Of a stretch of 64,000 nucleotides of DNA, positions 1 through 8,353 are shown piece after piece. Source of the DNA: Zhongshania aquatica (GTDB lineage: Bacteria; Pseudomonadota; Gammaproteobacteria; Pseudomonadales; Spongiibacteraceae); NCBI RefSeq assembly GCF_027257955.1, contig NZ_JANZNQ010000005.1:218168-282167 (forward strand). Reading direction: 5' to 3'. Below the pieces are notes generated by a model. The model worked only from the letters and a program-made list of their open reading frames with translations. It was not told where the DNA came from and did no database searches. Numbering within the stretch: the first letter of the stretch is position 1; every line of letters starts with the position of its first letter. Made by a program: the position numbers and the translations under genes.

Positions 1-281
1 TACTCAATCAATGCTTTAAATTCATCAGCACTACAGTTAAAACACAAGCCTTTAGGAGGCATGGTGTTAAAACCTTGATCTACATGTTTCACCAGTGTAT
101 CCATTCCCTTTTCTAGGCGCGGCGCCCAATCTGCAGCCACACCCGTTTTTGGCGCACCATTAGCACCAAATCCATGACAGGCGTAGCACGAAGCCTTGTA
201 ACGATCTACAATCGCCTGCTCTGCCGCCAATGCGGACACGCTAGATGCCAAGAGCAACACGGTTAAAACGCTTTTAATCAT
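1..281 (-). CDS. Cytochrome c5 family protein (3' end outside window)
   Basis: Small periplasmic electron-carrier cytochrome c, reading out of the left edge, so its C-terminus is missing. The 93 visible residues start with a signal peptide (MIKSVLTVLLLASSVSALAA). The heme-attachment motif CYACH is at residues 32-36, a probable axial methionine lies in NTMPPKG, and a CFNC cysteine pair follows, as is typical of cytochrome c5. The ATG is at 279-281. It is divergent from engB, an arrangement also known in Pseudomonas. The partner oxidase or reductase cannot be told from the sequence. Confidence 0.85.
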   Translation of the reverse strand, partial: MIKSVLTVLLLASSVSALAAEQAIVDRYKASCYACHGFGANGAPKTGVAADWAPRLEKGMDTLVKHVDQGFNTMPPKGLCFNCSADEFKALIE

Positions 282-453
282 GATCTACGTCTCCGAAATT
301 CAGCAAGGTAACTGTTTAACAGGAAGCTGGGGGCATGGATAAAACCTAAAGTGACCCCGCACAAAAACTGCGGCATTATACACAACTAGTCGGCATGAGG
401 GCCAATTATTGCCCCAATATGCCTCTGCAATCGCAATTTTCCTCGGACTTATT

Positions 454-1137
454 ATGGATTCTTTTCCCGCGCTAAACTACCGCCGCGCCAGCTATTTAAA
501 AAGCTCACCCGGCCTTATGCACTGCCCAGATGATTCTGGTGCCGAGGTAGCGTTTGCCGGCCGCTCTAATGCGGGGAAATCCAGCGCCATTAATCGCCTA
601 ACCGAAAACAAAAAACTCGCTAAAACCAGTAAAACACCCGGTCGAACCCAGTTATTAAACTTCTTCATTCTCGACGACACTGGCCGCCAGCGACTAGTCG
701 ACCTTCCCGGTTATGGTTTCGCCAAAGTCCCTTTGGCGGTGAAAAACGAGTGGCAGCGAAACCTTGAAGCTTACCTACAAAAACGCGAGTCGCTGCGCGG
801 AATGGTGCTGATGATGGATATTCGTCACCCATTAACCGATTTTGACCGCCAAATGGTAAGTTGGGCGACAAAAAGCGCAATGCCCATGCACATTTTGCTC
901 ACCAAATCGGACAAGCTTAAACGCGGTCCAGCCTCGGCGACATTACTGTCTGTGCGTAAAGATCTCGCCGAATATGGCGACTTGATCAGTGTGCAGTTAT
1001 TTTCTGCTCACAATGGTGATGGCCTGCAAGAACTGCGCAATCAGTTAGACATGTGGCTGGACACCAGGGCACTTGACGCCGCGGATAATGCCATCGCGAT
1101 AGGCGCGGAATTACCCGGCGAAGGCGAACCCGACTAA
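454..1137 (+). CDS. engB: Ribosome biogenesis GTP-binding protein EngB (YihA/YsxC)
   Basis: Essential cytosolic GTPase needed for assembly of the large ribosomal subunit. The P-loop GRSNAGKSS lies near residue 35, the G2 threonine region in KTPGRTQ, G3 is [10 protein letters not shown] and G4 is TKSDK; these are hallmarks of the family. I place the start at the ATG at 454, giving [14 protein letters not shown], the usual EngB N-terminus; the frame stays open upstream to a TTG at 409, but that adds an unlikely hydrophobic leader. About 227 residues, slightly long because of an acidic C-terminal tail. It is convergent with polA, as in E. coli and Pseudomonas. Confidence 0.95.
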   Translation: MDSFPALNYRRASYLKSSPGLMHCPDDSGAEVAFAGRSNAGKSSAINRLTENKKLAKTSKTPGRTQLLNFFILDDTGRQRLVDLPGYGFAKVPLAVKNEWQRNLEAYLQKRESLRGMVLMMDIRHPLTDFDRQMVSWATKSAMPMHILLTKSDKLKRGPASATLLSVRKDLAEYGDLISVQLFSAHNGDGLQELRNQLDMWLDTRALDAADNAIAIGAELPGEGEPD

Positions 1138-1173
1138 GCTAAACGTCGAGCCTAAAACCTTACCATGAGACGC

Positions 1174-1204
1174 AAAAAGGCCCGGCGCGCTGAACTCACC
1201 GGGC
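1174..1204 (-). terminator. Intrinsic terminator of the candidate sRNA / polA
   Basis: Read on the minus strand, GCCCGGTG pairs with CGCCGGGC (8 bp including one G-T pair, 9-base loop) and is followed by C and five Ts (plus 1174-1178). It ends leftward transcription before engB. Confidence 0.75.
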
Positions 1205-1254
1205 AATCCTACTCCTTAGGAGTCAGGGGGAGACAAGTCTCCTAACGCGGGGCT
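1174..1254 (-). ncRNA. Candidate small RNA at the polA-engB locus (Spot 42/ErsA position)
   Basis: On the minus strand, downstream of polA and in the same direction, a TATGAT -10-like hexamer (plus 1261-1266) is followed by about 80 bases holding three hairpins. These are GGAGAC/GTCTCC (plus 1229-1242), ACTCC/GGAGT (1211-1223) and a GC-rich terminator (1180-1204) ending in five Ts. No ORF fits. In E. coli the small RNA Spot 42 and in Pseudomonas aeruginosa ErsA occupy exactly this polA-engB gap and run in the polA direction. The RNA would be C-rich, with ACUCCU and CUCCCCCU stretches able to pair with Shine-Dalgarno sequences. No good -35 was found. The alternative is simply a structured polA 3' end. 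Boundaries are approximate. Confidence 0.55.
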
Positions 1255-1318
1255 GTTCTCATCATAATTTAAGAGCCACAGCCTTTTAAAAGTAGACACA
1301 GATTTGCAATTACGCAAA

Positions 1319-4093
1319 TCAGTGCGCCTCATCCCAATTCGCGCCAACACCTATTCCCACTTCCAACGGCACTGATAAATCCCCAGCCGCCATCATTAAT
1401 TTCACCAATTCGCTCTTTACCGAATCTAGCGCATCGGGTGCGACTTCGAGCACCAATTCATCGTGAACCTGCATGATCATGCGCGCGTCAACGCCGCTGT
1501 CACTGAGATAGCGATCGACGGCAATCATCGCCCGCTTAATAATATCAGCGGCGGTACCTTGCATGGGTGCGTTAATCGCGGTGCGCTCCGCTGCCTGGCG
1601 CCGCATGCCGTTGCTGGCATTAATTTCAGGCAAATATAGGCGACGGCCAAATAGGGTCTCTACGTAGCCTTTCTCTGACGCCAGTACCCGAGTTTCCTCC
1701 ATATACCGGAGCACCCCTGGGTAACGCTCAAAATACAGATCGATATATTGCTGCGCCTCTTTGCGACCAAGGTGTAACTGTCGCGCTAAACCAAAAGCCG
1801 ACATGCCATAAATCAAGCCAAAGTTGATCGCCTTAGCATTTCGGCGCTGATCATCACTGACTTCATTGACCGCAACACCAAATACTTCTGCGGCGGTCGC
1901 CTTATGAATATCTTCGCCGCGGGAAAATGCGTCTATCAAGCCGCGATCCCCCGACAAATGCGCCATAATCCGGAGCTCTATTTGCGAATAGTCAGCCGCC
2001 AAAATGACATAACCCGGAGGTGCGATAAACGCCTGACGAATACGGCGCCCCTCGGCGCTGCGAATAGGAATATTCTGTAAGTTCGGATCTGACGATGAGA
2101 GTCGGCCCGTCGCCGCCACGGCCTGGTGGTAAGACGTATGAATACGGCCTGTTGCGGGATCGATAAGCAGAGGCAATTTATCGGTATACGTCGATTTAAG
2201 TTTCGCCATACCACGATGTTCGAGGATCACCTTAGGTAGCGGATAATCATGGGCTAACTCGGCCAGCACCTCTTCTGCGGTAGACGGCGCACCTTTCGGT
2301 GTTTTTTTAATGACCGGAATGCTCAAGCGCTCGAACAATATTTCGCCCAACTGCTTGGGTGACGCCAAATTGAATTCACCGCCAGCCAAATCATAGGCCT
2401 CTTTCTCTAGCGCCTGCATTTTCAGGCCCAACTCATGACTCTGCTTGCTAAGCAATTCGCGACTCACAAACGCGCCGTTACGCTCAATTCGTGAAAGAAC
2501 CGGCACTAAAGGCAGTTCTATATCGCGATATACCGACATAAGCGACGAACATGCCCTCAATTGCGGCGACATAGCCTGATGCAGACGCAAGGTAATATCC
2601 GCATCTTCCGCGGCATAAGGACCCGCCTGCTCAAGTGCAATCTGATTAAAGGTAATCTGCTTAGCGCCTTTACCCGCAATATCTTCAAAATGAATTGTGC
2701 TATGGCCCAAATGCTTTAAAGCAAGAGTATCCATATCGTGGCGGCTACCGACAGAATCTAAAACATAGGATTCAAGCATGGTGTCTTCGGCAATACCTCG
2801 GAGCGCAATACCATGATTAGCGAGAACATTGGCATCGTATTTTAAATTTTGACCCAGCTTGGCCTTGCCAGCATCTTCAAGCAGAGGTTTTAACGCCGCC
2901 AACACAGCGTTTTCATCCAGCTGATCTGGCGCATCCAGATAATCGTGGCCAAAGGGGAGGTAGGCCGCCTGTCCAGCCTGAATAGCGAAAGACACACCCA
3001 CCACCCGCGCCTGCATATAATTTAAACTGGTGGTTTCGGTATCAAAGGCGAATAATGGCGCCGCCTCAAGTCGTTTAAGCCAATCGTCAAACTGTGACTG
3101 AGTAAGAATTAATTGGTAATCAGTCTTGCCAGCGAAAGCTGGAGCCTCCTCCACAGATTCGTTAGCGCCAATATTGTCGTCACCCAATAAGTCCGACTGA
3201 GCCAAAGATTCGGCACGCTCATGTCGGCTCAACTCCTGTACCCAAGTTTTAAATTCAAACTCGGTAAATAAGCTGAGCAAACGTGCATTGTCAGGCTCGG
3301 TCGGTAATAAATCTTGCACTGACACATCTAAAGGGACATCACATTTAATCGTTGCCAGCGCGTAGGAAAGGAAAGCCTGCTCACGACTGTCTTCAAGCTT
3401 TTTGGCAATCCCTTTGGCACCACGTATCGCAAGATCTGGCACTTTCTCAAGATTATTGTAGATATCCTCTAAGCTTCCCAAGGCTTGCAATAGCGCCAAA
3501 GCCGTTTTCTCACCAACACCAGCAACGCCGGGAATATTGTCGACTTTGTCGCCCATCAGCGCCAAAAAATCGATAATGAGTTCAGGTGGAATACCGAATT
3601 TTTCATTTACCCCAGCAATATCCATTACCGTATCGGTCATGGTATTCACCAAAGTCACATGCTCATTCACCAACTGAGCCATATCTTTGTCGCCAGTAGA
3701 TACCAACACCGGACGCTCCCTGCCAGCCTGAGCCGCCAAGGTACCGATAACGTCATCAGCTTCAACGCCATCAATCATCAATCGCGGCAGCCCCATAGCA
3801 TCGACGATGGCATTGATCGGCTCAACCTGACTGCGCAGATCGTCTGGCATGGGCGGGCGCTGCGCCTTGTATTGGGAATACATATCGTCGCGAAAGGTTT
3901 TCCCCTTGGCGTCAAACACCACCGCGATAGGACTATCGGGGTAATCCTTCTGCAGGCGCCGCAGCATGTTGATCACGCCCTTTATTGCGCCCGTTGGCTG
4001 GCCCGTCGATGTATTTAACGGCGGAAGGGCGTGAAACGCGCGATATAAATAGGAAGATCCATCAACTAAAACAAGAGGCTTTATGGCTGTCAT
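1319..4093 (-). CDS. polA: DNA polymerase I
   Basis: Repair and Okazaki-fragment-processing polymerase, 924 residues, full length. The N-terminal 5'-3' exonuclease domain (about residues 1-290, starting LVDGSSYLYRAFHALPPL) is followed by a 3'-5' exonuclease domain with its DTE motif in FAFDTETTSLNY near residue 350. The C-terminal family A polymerase carries DYSQIELR (motif A), RRNAKAINFGLIYG (O-helix, motif B) and VHDELV (motif C). All catalytic acidic residues are visible, so proofreading is probably intact. It is divergent from the small secreted-protein gene at 4355 and convergent with engB. Confidence 0.98.
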   Translation of the reverse strand: MTAIKPLVLVDGSSYLYRAFHALPPLNTSTGQPTGAIKGVINMLRRLQKDYPDSPIAVVFDAKGKTFRDDMYSQYKAQRPPMPDDLRSQVEPINAIVDAMGLPRLMIDGVEADDVIGTLAAQAGRERPVLVSTGDKDMAQLVNEHVTLVNTMTDTVMDIAGVNEKFGIPPELIIDFLALMGDKVDNIPGVAGVGEKTALALLQALGSLEDIYNNLEKVPDLAIRGAKGIAKKLEDSREQAFLSYALATIKCDVPLDVSVQDLLPTEPDNARLLSLFTEFEFKTWVQELSRHERAESLAQSDLLGDDNIGANESVEEAPAFAGKTDYQLILTQSQFDDWLKRLEAAPLFAFDTETTSLNYMQARVVGVSFAIQAGQAAYLPFGHDYLDAPDQLDENAVLAALKPLLEDAGKAKLGQNLKYDANVLANHGIALRGIAEDTMLESYVLDSVGSRHDMDTLALKHLGHSTIHFEDIAGKGAKQITFNQIALEQAGPYAAEDADITLRLHQAMSPQLRACSSLMSVYRDIELPLVPVLSRIERNGAFVSRELLSKQSHELGLKMQALEKEAYDLAGGEFNLASPKQLGEILFERLSIPVIKKTPKGAPSTAEEVLAELAHDYPLPKVILEHRGMAKLKSTYTDKLPLLIDPATGRIHTSYHQAVAATGRLSSSDPNLQNIPIRSAEGRRIRQAFIAPPGYVILAADYSQIELRIMAHLSGDRGLIDAFSRGEDIHKATAAEVFGVAVNEVSDDQRRNAKAINFGLIYGMSAFGLARQLHLGRKEAQQYIDLYFERYPGVLRYMEETRVLASEKGYVETLFGRRLYLPEINASNGMRRQAAERTAINAPMQGTAADIIKRAMIAVDRYLSDSGVDARMIMQVHDELVLEVAPDALDSVKSELVKLMMAAGDLSVPLEVGIGVGANWDEAH

Positions 4094-4275
4094 GGGGGTG
4101 AATTGACACGTCTATTATTGGGAAACGGCAGTGTACCACGAGCCTGCCGCACGTGATTAACCTATCGCAAGCAATTCCATATGTTACCTATATTCACAAT
4201 ATCAGCTCTGCGTAACCTTGGTAATTTGCAACATTAACGGGAAATTAACAAAAATTAAGCAGACAACCACCCCAT

Positions 4276-4303
4276 TTGTGTTACCTTACGTAACACAAGG
4301 TAA
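4276..4303. promoter_or_regulatory. Two overlapping perfect inverted repeats, probable operator
   Basis: TTGTGTTAC (4276-4284) and GTAACACAA (4290-4298) form a perfect 9-bp inverted repeat around 5 bases. Overlapping it, TTACCTT (4281-4287) and AAGGTAA (4297-4303) form a perfect 7-bp repeat around 9 bases. Together they fill the space about 50 bases before the start at 4355, where a promoter would be expected. No family of regulator could be assigned, and there is no T-tract to suggest a terminator. Confidence 0.55.
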
Positions 4304-4354
4304 CCTTTTACTTTGTGTAAGGCCAAAAGGGCCATGTTGAGAGGAGAACCTCAA

Positions 4355-4624
4355 ATGAAAAAATCTATCAGTGCACTACTTATTCTGGTTGCGAGCACCA
4401 TGGCAACGGCAGCAGAACCCGTCTCTGCCAGTGCTGAACCAATAATGGTATTAGCCTACAATCAGATTGATGAGACCAAGTTTCAAGAAGCCACCGTTGA
4501 GTACGCAAGCCAAAACTCAGCAGAACGTTTTCTTGAAAGAAACTTAGATGTGGTTGCCGCAAGCCTGAATATAGAGCTTAACGACAAAATTATTAGCGCA
4601 ATGACACCACGTATCGACGAGTAA
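4355..4624 (+). CDS. Small secreted protein of unknown function
   Basis: Not recognised. It encodes 89 residues: a signal peptide (MKKSISALLILVASTMATAAEP) and a short mature part, mostly polar and acidic, with predicted helical character (for example QNSAERFLERNLDVVAASLNIEL) and no cysteines. The start at 4355 has a strong ribosome-binding site (GAGGAG, 8 bases upstream); the frame is open further upstream but lacks one. It stands alone between divergent polA and convergent znuA, behind a palindromic operator at 4276-4303, so it is likely regulated and expressed. Periplasmic location is inferred from the signal peptide. Confidence 0.75.
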   Translation: MKKSISALLILVASTMATAAEPVSASAEPIMVLAYNQIDETKFQEATVEYASQNSAERFLERNLDVVAASLNIELNDKIISAMTPRIDE

Positions 4625-4657
4625 GCTTAACAACTTATGACGCGTCGTTACTGGCTG

Positions 4658-5524
4658 CTAATCATCAAAACAGGCCAGAAATGCCTGCCCGAGCTGACGG
4701 TATAAATTCAGAAACCCGTCAGCACCTACATTTTCACCTTTCCCATTATCGCCACTTACACCCACTCTCGCACCGAGGGGATCTATTTCAATCACTGGAA
4801 TTTCGAGGCCAGATACCAAGGCATTTAACATTGCTGGAGCATACTGCGGCTCACGAAAAACACAGGCGAACTCACCCGCCTGCAATCTTGCGCGTAACCC
4901 AACAATATGACGAGCTCCGGGCAAACGATCTCCGCCTGACATCACCATTTCACCCGCGGGCAATCCATAATGCCGCTCAAAGCGACTAAAACCATCATGC
5001 AGTAATAAATACGGGCGACGCTCGTGTCGGCTAATCTCCTGCTGTAACTGTTTATCATACTGACGAAACTCAGTACTGAACCTAGCGGCATTAGCGTGGA
5101 AATACGCGCCACGAGCGGGCAAGCGGTCTGATAATAACCGCGCTATACGGCGAGCAATAATTTGCACTTCGTCGGCGTCCATCCATACGTGGGGATCTTC
5201 GTTATTTTTTAAATCGGGGTAAAGTGCAACAGCGTTATCCTGCTTACGCAGTAATTTTTGCAAATAGGTCTCAAGCATCGGCCCGACCCACAAGACAAGA
5301 TCGGCATCTTGAACCCGCTGAGCATCTGACGGGCGCAATTGAAAATCATGGGGCGATACGGTCGCTGGCGCCAGTAATTCAGCCGTAATCGCGTCACCGC
5401 CAATATCGTGAACAATCATCTGCAAAGGCATAATACTGGACAGTACTACCGGCTTATTGCTATCCGCCCAGGCAATATTACTGAGCATCCAAGCCGCTAA
5501 TACACTCCACAATAGTACTCTCAA
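4658..5524 (-). CDS. znuA: Zinc ABC transporter, periplasmic binding protein ZnuA
   Basis: Cluster A-I metal-binding protein that captures zinc in the periplasm and delivers it to ZnuBC. Ligand histidines are visible in SPHDF, DPHVW and LLHDGF. The long His-rich loop usual in ZnuA (before DPHVW) is practically absent. A signal peptide (LLWSVLAAWMLSNIAWA) opens the protein. I favour the TTG at 5522-5524, which has GGGGA 8 bases upstream; a GTG at 5548 in frame lacks a ribosome-binding site. It is divergent from zur-znuCB across a Zur box, so zinc repression is expected. Confidence 0.93.
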   Translation of the reverse strand: MRVLLWSVLAAWMLSNIAWADSNKPVVLSSIMPLQMIVHDIGGDAITAELLAPATVSPHDFQLRPSDAQRVQDADLVLWVGPMLETYLQKLLRKQDNAVALYPDLKNNEDPHVWMDADEVQIIARRIARLLSDRLPARGAYFHANAARFSTEFRQYDKQLQQEISRHERRPYLLLHDGFSRFERHYGLPAGEMVMSGGDRLPGARHIVGLRARLQAGEFACVFREPQYAPAMLNALVSGLEIPVIEIDPLGARVGVSGDNGKGENVGADGFLNLYRQLGQAFLACFDD

Positions 5525-5553
5525 GTTATCATCCCCATTGTTTAACACGGTGC

Positions 5554-5574
5554 AAATGCAATATTATAACATTT
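5554..5574. promoter_or_regulatory. Zur box between znuA and zur
   Basis: A 21-base imperfect palindrome, AAATG-N11-CATTT, centred at 5564; eight of ten positions in the half-sites are symmetric and the core ATATTATAACATT matches the gammaproteobacterial Zur operator. It lies between the divergent znuA and zur genes and could control both. Confidence 0.8.
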
Positions 5575-5598
5575 TATTTCATAACGAACTGAAACTTG

Positions 5599-6084
5599 AT
5601 GGACGAACTCGCTAAACAACACAACCATCAGCGCTGTATTGACGATGCAATGACCCAAGCACGGGAATTATGTCAGCGTCGCCAGATTAAATTCACCGCC
5701 ATCCGAGAGCAAGTCTTGGCCTGCGTTTGGGCCAAACACCAACCCATCGGGGCTTACGCCATACTCGAAGAACTTGCCAAAGATTCCACACGCCGGCCCG
5801 CGCCACCGACGGTATATCGAGCACTGGATTTCTTACTCGACAACGGCTTGGTTCATCGAATAGCGTCGCTAAATGCATTTATCGGCTGTAAAGATCCAAG
5901 TCATCATCACCAGGGCCACTTTTTAATTTGCCGCCATTGCCGCAATGCCATGGAGCTGGATACCGATATTATTAATTCTGCTATTAACACCGCGGCAACT
6001 CAACACGGTTTTGCCGTGGAAACACCCTGTGTCGAGGTCGTCGGCTGCTGCGCAAATTGCCAGGAGTTAAACCGTAATGCATAA
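5599..6084 (+). CDS. zur: Zinc uptake regulator Zur (Fur family)
   Basis: Zinc-sensing repressor of the Fur family, 161 residues. The N-terminal winged helix includes RPAPPTVYRALDFLLDNGLVHRI. The dimerisation domain has a CRHC motif and a C-terminal CCANC pair for the structural zinc, plus the HHHQGHF histidine cluster of the sensing site. ATG 5599 is preferred to the TTG immediately before it. It overlaps znuC by 8 bases, so regulator and transporter are co-transcribed. The Zur rather than Fur identity rests on this context and on the upstream Zur box. Confidence 0.93.
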   Translation: MDELAKQHNHQRCIDDAMTQARELCQRRQIKFTAIREQVLACVWAKHQPIGAYAILEELAKDSTRRPAPPTVYRALDFLLDNGLVHRIASLNAFIGCKDPSHHHQGHFLICRHCRNAMELDTDIINSAINTAATQHGFAVETPCVEVVGCCANCQELNRNA

Positions 6085-6835
6085 CAACACGGCGCTATTA
6101 AAACTTAATAATATCTCGCTGAAACACCACAACCAGAGCCTGCTGAGCAATGTCAGCCTAGAGCTTTCACCTCGTCAAATAATGACTATTATCGGCCCCA
6201 ATGGCGCGGGTAAAAGCACCTTAGTAAAAATTGCGCTAGGATTAATCAAGCCCGACAGTGGCACGGTATTTAGGCAGGCCAAGCTTCGAATCGGCTATAT
6301 GCCGCAGCGCTTGTCACTCAACCCGTTAATGCCATTAAGTGTAGAACGTTTTTTAGCAATGGCGACAAAAGGTAATCACGTTATCGATACCGCCTTAGCG
6401 CGAACCGGCATTAGCCATCTACGCAAACGCCCGCTGCACGATATCTCGGGGGGCGAAACCCAGCGAGTGCTATTGAGTCGCGCCTTACTGAGCGAACCCG
6501 ATTTATTGGTTCTCGATGAACCTGCGCAAGGGGTCGATATCAGCGGTCAAACCGAACTCTACGAGCTAATCAATAAGTTACGCGACACTCTCGGCTGCGC
6601 CGTACTTATGGTGTCTCACGACCTACACTGGGTAATGGCGCAGACCGACACGGTAATCTGCCTCAATCAGCATATATGCTGCCACGGCCACCCGGAACAC
6701 GTCAGCAACGATCCTGCCTATCTATCCTTATTTGGGCGACGTCACGCGGAAGCGGTTGCACTTTATCAACACGATCACGATCATCAGCACAACATCCACG
6801 GCGATGTGGTGTGTGAGCACCATCATCATGACTGA
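6077..6835 (+). CDS. znuC: Zinc ABC transporter, ATP-binding protein ZnuC
   Basis: ATPase that energises zinc import with ZnuB and ZnuA. Walker A GPNGAGKST is near residue 45, the signature is ISGGETQRVLLSRALL, Walker B is LLVLDEP and the switch histidine lies in VSHDLHWV. The C-terminal 30 residues are very His-rich (HDHDHQHN and EHHHHD), suggesting cytosolic zinc binding or buffering. It overlaps zur at its start and znuB by 8 bases at its end, indicating translational coupling. Confidence 0.96.
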   Translation: MHNNTALLKLNNISLKHHNQSLLSNVSLELSPRQIMTIIGPNGAGKSTLVKIALGLIKPDSGTVFRQAKLRIGYMPQRLSLNPLMPLSVERFLAMATKGNHVIDTALARTGISHLRKRPLHDISGGETQRVLLSRALLSEPDLLVLDEPAQGVDISGQTELYELINKLRDTLGCAVLMVSHDLHWVMAQTDTVICLNQHICCHGHPEHVSNDPAYLSLFGRRHAEAVALYQHDHDHQHNIHGDVVCEHHHHD

Positions 6836-7619
6836 CATACTATTCAACGCGCTCATTGCGGGCTTACTCGTGGCCACATTGTGCGGCCCCCTTGGTGCAC
6901 TAGTTACATGGCAGCGTATGGCTTACTACGGCGACACATTAGCCCACTCGGCGCTCCTGGGTCTTGCTCTAGGATTAGCATTACAAGTTAACCTGCAAGT
7001 TAGCGTACTCATAACTTGCCTACTAATAGGCGCAGCTCTATTTGCCTTGCAGTGGTGGCGGAACATTGCCTTAGATAGCCTACTTGGGATTTTATCCCAC
7101 AGCAGTCTCGCACTCGGCCTTGTATGTCTATCTTTTCTAGACAACCAACAACTCGATTTAAATGCCTTTTTATTCGGTGATTTGCTCGCCATCGCCAAGG
7201 AAGATTTAATCAGCCTTGGGGTGATTTGTGGCTTAGTCGCAGTATTACTACTCCGTTATTGGCCGGCACTCGTTGCTATGACAGCACACGCGGAGCTAGC
7301 TGAAATCGAAGGACTGCCGGTTAAGCGACTACGTCTGCTTTTAATGCTGATGGTTGCCGCGACCGTCGCTGTTGCGATGAAAATAGTCGGTGTATTACTG
7401 ATTACCGCTATGTTGATTATTCCCGCATCGGCGGCAGGGCGCTTTGCCAGAAGCCCTGAACAGGCTGCGATTTTGGCAATGATCTGTGGCGCCATCGCCG
7501 TTATTTCTGGTTTAACCGGTGCTTGGTACTGGGACACTCCAGCGGGGCCAAGCATCGTGCTGGGTGCTGGGTGTTTGTTTGTATTGGGGCAATTGGCACC
7601 AAGCTTTCGACGCAGCTGA
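6828..7619 (+). CDS. znuB: Zinc ABC transporter, permease ZnuB
   Basis: Membrane-spanning subunit of the zinc importer, 263 residues with about eight hydrophobic segments, family ABC-3. The motif GDTLAHSALLG near the N-terminus is typical of ZnuB. ATG 6828 sits inside the end of znuC; the frame is open further upstream inside znuC, but that stretch is not protein-like. Third gene of the zur-znuC-znuB operon. Confidence 0.95.
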   Translation: MTDILFNALIAGLLVATLCGPLGALVTWQRMAYYGDTLAHSALLGLALGLALQVNLQVSVLITCLLIGAALFALQWWRNIALDSLLGILSHSSLALGLVCLSFLDNQQLDLNAFLFGDLLAIAKEDLISLGVICGLVAVLLLRYWPALVAMTAHAELAEIEGLPVKRLRLLLMLMVAATVAVAMKIVGVLLITAMLIIPASAAGRFARSPEQAAILAMICGAIAVISGLTGAWYWDTPAGPSIVLGAGCLFVLGQLAPSFRRS

Positions 7620-7633
7620 CATGTTTAGATACC

Positions 7634-7667
7634 CGCCCCCTTAGGGCGAGCATCTGAGAATCAGATG
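7634..7667. terminator. Two hairpins between convergent znuB and sco
   Basis: CGCCC/GGGCG (7634-7648, 5-base loop) and CATCTGA/TCAGATG (7651-7667, 3-base loop) lie in the 65-base gap between the two convergent genes. Neither is followed by a T-tract on either strand, so termination is only a suggestion. Confidence 0.3.
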
Positions 7668-7684
7668 GGCTAGGACACTATTGA

Positions 7685-8353
7685 TTAATAGTATTCCCGA
7701 ATAGATAAGTAAGCCCGTTTCATCTTACTGATTTCCAAAGGCGCTTTAAAAAAGCCAACTGAATGACCCTTGGGGTTAATCAGAGCGACATTGGCGCTGT
7801 GCTCAACCTGATAGTTGCTACCACCACCGGGCACTTTGGTGAACGGAATATTTAACGAGGTCGCGAAGCGATGAATCTCTAAAAAGTCTCCTGTAATACC
7901 ACGAAATGCCGGATGGAAAAAATCCAAATAGCTATGTAACTGTTCCGGCGTATCGCGAGCAGGGTCAACGCTAGCTAACCACACTTGTGTATTCGCCTGA
8001 AGCTCAGGATCGAGCTCTTGATAGAAAGCCTTGAGCTGAGCGAGCGTGGTCGGACATACATCGGGACAGTATGTAAAACCAAAAAAGACTAGGCTCCACT
8101 GGCCTTGAAAGGTCGCCGGAGTAACTTTCTCACCGCGATCATTCTCCAAGGTGAAATTAGGCAGTAAACGCGGGTTTTCGTATAAATACGCACCTTGAGA
8201 TTTTAACTCCTCCGTCGTCATAATCCGGGCCCGGGTAAAGGAATAAAAAAATCCACCCACTAAAATAATAGCCACAGATACAACCGCTAGTACCGTTAAG
8301 CGAATACCGCGATCGCGCTTTGCTGTCACGCTTGGTTGTTTCTCTTCCGTCAT
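7685..8353 (-). CDS. SCO1/SenC family copper chaperone
   Basis: Membrane-anchored thioredoxin-fold protein that delivers copper to the CuA site of cytochrome oxidase subunit II. One N-terminal membrane helix (about residues 19-38) precedes the domain. The copper-binding CPDVC motif is at residues 96-100 and the third ligand, His185, is in VEHSANVALI. Length of 222 residues is normal. Its start overlaps the ctaB stop by one base; it is last in the leftward SURF1-(unknown)-ctaA-ctaB-sco operon. Confidence 0.93.
   Translation of the reverse strand: MTEEKQPSVTAKRDRGIRLTVLAVVSVAIILVGGFFYSFTRARIMTTEELKSQGAYLYENPRLLPNFTLENDRGEKVTPATFQGQWSLVFFGFTYCPDVCPTTLAQLKAFYQELDPELQANTQVWLASVDPARDTPEQLHSYLDFFHPAFRGITGDFLEIHRFATSLNIPFTKVPGGGSNYQVEHSANVALINPKGHSVGFFKAPLEISKMKRAYLSIREYY

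Noticed and set aside
6732..6827. N-terminal extension of ZnuB inside znuC
   Set aside because: It translates the His-rich end of znuC in another frame; the ATG at 6828 gives the normal family start.
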